From Bacteroidota bacterium (GTDB lineage: Bacteria > Bacteroidota > Bacteroidia > Bacteroidales > VadinHA17), in contig SBFZ01000243.1 of assembly GCA_006227095.1 (NCBI GenBank), forward strand, positions 1 to 7,129: a stretch of DNA of 7,129 bases, written 5' to 3'. Shown piece after piece: positions 6,034 to 7,129 of this stretch (the stretch's first letter is position 1; the number at the start of each line of letters is the position of its first letter). The notes beneath the pieces were generated by a model. That model was not told the origin of the DNA, made no database searches, and was given only the letters and a program-made list of their open reading frames with translations. Made by a program: the position numbers and the translations under genes.

Positions 6034-7023
6034 TCAGATGAGTTCCATGAACATTTCATTCTTGCTGATCTTTCCTATGCATGCCTCAATGCATCTCCCG
6101 CAGCCTGTGCAGGCCAGGGAACTGAACTTCTGAGGTCTCCAGACATACTTGCACATGTACCTGTTGCGAAAACGGTCAGGTAGTGCAAACAGCGCATCCT
6201 CGCCACCGGCAACCCTTTCAAAGCCGGGGTACTGGCAGGCATCGGTCTGTTTTACCTTTTCAAAATCAGGCCTGTCAATCAGGAGGAAGCAGGTGCAGGT
6301 GGGACAGATGGTTGTACAGGCCCCGCAAGAGACACACCTTGAGGAATACTTTTTCCAGATCTCCTTGTTTGCCCTGAGTACAAGCTCTCCTGTGGTTTTG
6401 TAATCAGGCAGATTCCTGTTCATGCCGGCAAGAAGAACCTCAGTCTGACTGTGCCTCTTCTCAGCAAAGGACATTTTCCCGTTTTCCCCGACCGGAACAG
6501 CTCCTGTCAGCTGCCCTGCAAATTCACTGCCCCGTTCGGAAATAACCCTCAGGAATATTTCATCACCTTCTGAAAGCAGTGAAATGTCAGCCTTATCGGT
6601 CGCATAGGGCTTAACACCATACGAGGTGCAGTGACAATGCTCATTTACAGAATAGCAGTCAGAAGCAATGATCAGCGTGCTCTTCCTTCGCTCCCTGTAA
6701 AAGGGGTCAGTGAAATCCTCATCAAGGTAAATCTGGTCAAGCAGCCCTAACGCCTCCACATCACAGTTTGGCACACCTATGATTATTCTGGACCCTGCTT
6801 TGCCGCCGAATGAAGAGACATTCTCCCTGACAGGCAGGAAAAAATTCTTGAGCGGCGTTGCAGGCTTGGGGGTGTTATAGGCTATGTTCTCAGTATGATC
6901 ATGATTGAAAAACTCATAATCAATGCTGTATTCATCCTTCACCGGAACAAAGATGTCATGTGAGGTGAGCAGTTTTTCCAGTGAACGGTGCCAATCTTCC
7001 TTTTTAATGCTTATGTAATACAT
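6034..7023 (-). CDS. 4Fe-4S dicluster protein (HydB / AsrA-like, sulfhydrogenase beta family)
   Basis: Electron-transfer partner of the downstream FAD subunit; 329 residues, no signal peptide. Two cluster motifs are clear: C230, C233, C236, C240-Pro and C305, C308, C311, C315, where the last lacks the following proline. The N-terminal two thirds is the HydB/AsrA domain: TPKPATPLKNFFLPVRE (51-67), IGVPNCDVEAL (82-92), and SDCYSVNEHCHCTSYG (121-136), a cysteine group found at the equivalent place in this family. Further cysteines at 243, 245, 263 and 291 surround the first cluster. First gene of the operon. ATG 7023 is separated by one base from the operator palindrome; no Shine-Dalgarno is present and an upstream in-frame start is excluded by nearby stops. 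Family assignment is firm; AsrA (sulfite reductase) is less likely as a role because no catalytic AsrC is present and the neighbours are hydrogenase genes. Confidence 0.92.
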   Translation of the reverse strand: MYYISIKKEDWHRSLEKLLTSHDIFVPVKDEYSIDYEFFNHDHTENIAYNTPKPATPLKNFFLPVRENVSSFGGKAGSRIIIGVPNCDVEALGLLDQIYLDEDFTDPFYRERRKSTLIIASDCYSVNEHCHCTSYGVKPYATDKADISLLSEGDEIFLRVISERGSEFAGQLTGAVPVGENGKMSFAEKRHSQTEVLLAGMNRNLPDYKTTGELVLRANKEIWKKYSSRCVSCGACTTICPTCTCFLLIDRPDFEKVKQTDACQYPGFERVAGGEDALFALPDRFRNRYMCKYVWRPQKFSSLACTGCGRCIEACIGKISKNEMFMELI

Positions 7024-7024
7024 T

Positions 7025-7046
7025 TTATGTGAGAAGATTCACATAA
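7025..7046. promoter_or_regulatory. Perfect Crp/Fnr-superfamily-type operator palindrome
   Basis: TTATGTGA, six bases (ATCTTC on the minus strand), then TCACATAA: an 8-bp perfect inverted repeat holding the Crp consensus TGTGA-N6-TCACA in full. It ends one base before the first start codon of the operon and overlaps the predicted transcription start, a geometry that favours repression. In RNA the same repeat could fold as an 8-bp hairpin next to the start codon. Confidence 0.65.
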
Positions 7047-7078
7047 TAAAATTAGATGTGCAATCAACACAAGTCAAA
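7047..7078 (-). promoter_or_regulatory. Predicted operon promoter, Bacteroidota-type (-33 TTTG, -7 TAATTTTA)
   Basis: Minus-strand TTTG (7078-7075), 20 bases, then TAATTTTA (7054-7047), which matches the Bacteroidota pattern TTTG / TAnnTTTG at all fixed positions but the last. The same bases can be read as a sigma-70 -35 TTGACT with 17 bases to a poor -10, TAATTT. A run of eight A just upstream could act as an UP-like element. Transcription would begin near 7040-7044, leaving a leader of about 20 nt. Confidence 0.45.
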
Positions 7079-7086
7079 TTTTTTTT

Positions 7087-7129
7087 CTCCTTCACCTTAC
7101 CGTTATTTCCGGCGATTTTATTAACATAT
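7087..7129. other. Upstream flank with no supported gene
   Basis: Short stretch beyond the promoter. One minus-strand frame ends in TGA at 7094-7092 and another is open from the window edge down to 7039, so the tail of an upstream gene might be here, but nothing is recognisable. Confidence 0.3.

Noticed and set aside
5198..7023. Anaerobic sulfite reductase AsrA/AsrB operon
   Set aside because: No siroheme-type AsrC follows; the pair is followed instead by hydrogenase subunit genes, so hydrogenase electron transfer is the more economical reading.
7056..7071. Second Crp-like site TGTG-N7-CACA between the promoter elements
   Set aside because: The spacing is one base short of the Crp geometry (TGTG-N8-CACA) and the symmetry does not extend beyond four bases.
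7025..7086. Inverted repeat plus T-run read on the plus strand as a rho-independent terminator
   Set aside because: About 30 bases separate the repeat from the eight T, the stem is A/T-rich, and no plus-strand gene ends here.
7039..7129. Possible C-terminal tail of an upstream minus-strand gene, open from the window edge to TGA at 7041-7039
   Set aside because: Only about 29 codons, A/T-rich, running through the promoter and operator, with no recognisable motif; cannot be judged without the sequence beyond the window.

Overview
The window is almost entirely one minus-strand operon of at least nine genes, read from about position 7023 down to the left edge. It encodes a membrane-bound, complex I-like [NiFe]-hydrogenase (group 4, Ech/Hyf/Mbh-like). 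Ahead of the hydrogenase genes lie two electron-transfer subunits of the kind known from soluble sulfhydrogenases (HydB/HydG-like) and a small cyclic-nucleotide-binding-domain protein. Adjacent genes are 7 to 16 nt apart or overlap slightly, and no internal terminator or promoter stands out.

In transcription order: 7047-7078 carries a promoter whose best match is the Bacteroidota type (TTTG, 20 nt, TAATTTTA). At 7025-7046, directly before the first start codon, is a perfect Crp-type inverted repeat (TTATGTGA, 6 nt, TCACATAA). Then come a HydB/AsrA-like 4Fe-4S protein (6034-7023), a HydG/AsrB-like FAD/NAD(P)/2Fe-2S reductase (5198-6025), an HTH-less cyclic-nucleotide-binding-domain protein (4726-5181), a two-cluster ferredoxin derived from the HycB type (4222-4713), a NuoH/HyfC/EchB-like membrane subunit (3281-4210), a NuoB/EchC-like small subunit with a GTG start (2853-3269), a NuoC-like subunit (2408-2845), a [NiFe] large subunit with all four nickel-binding cysteines (1189-2394), and a NuoL/HyfB/Mrp-type proton-transporter subunit cut off by the window edge (1-1205).

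Inferred working model: NAD(P)H exchanges electrons with FAD and the 2Fe-2S centre of the HydG-like subunit, then the 4Fe-4S centres of the HydB-like subunit, the ferredoxin subunit, the NuoB-like proximal cluster and the NiFe site, with ion movement through the NuoH-like and NuoL-like membrane subunits. In effect this is a complex I in which a sulfhydrogenase beta-gamma pair takes the place of the NADH module and protons/H2 take the place of quinone. The direction (H2 evolution driven by ion-motive force, or H2 oxidation giving NAD(P)H) cannot be read from sequence.

Organism: an anaerobic or facultatively anaerobic bacterium. The promoter match, the weak or absent Shine-Dalgarno sequences before several genes, and the frequent AGG and ATA codons fit Bacteroidota best, but this is a moderate-confidence inference; no rRNA or taxonomic marker is present. 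There is no tRNA, rRNA, CRISPR array, insertion sequence or phage gene in the window.
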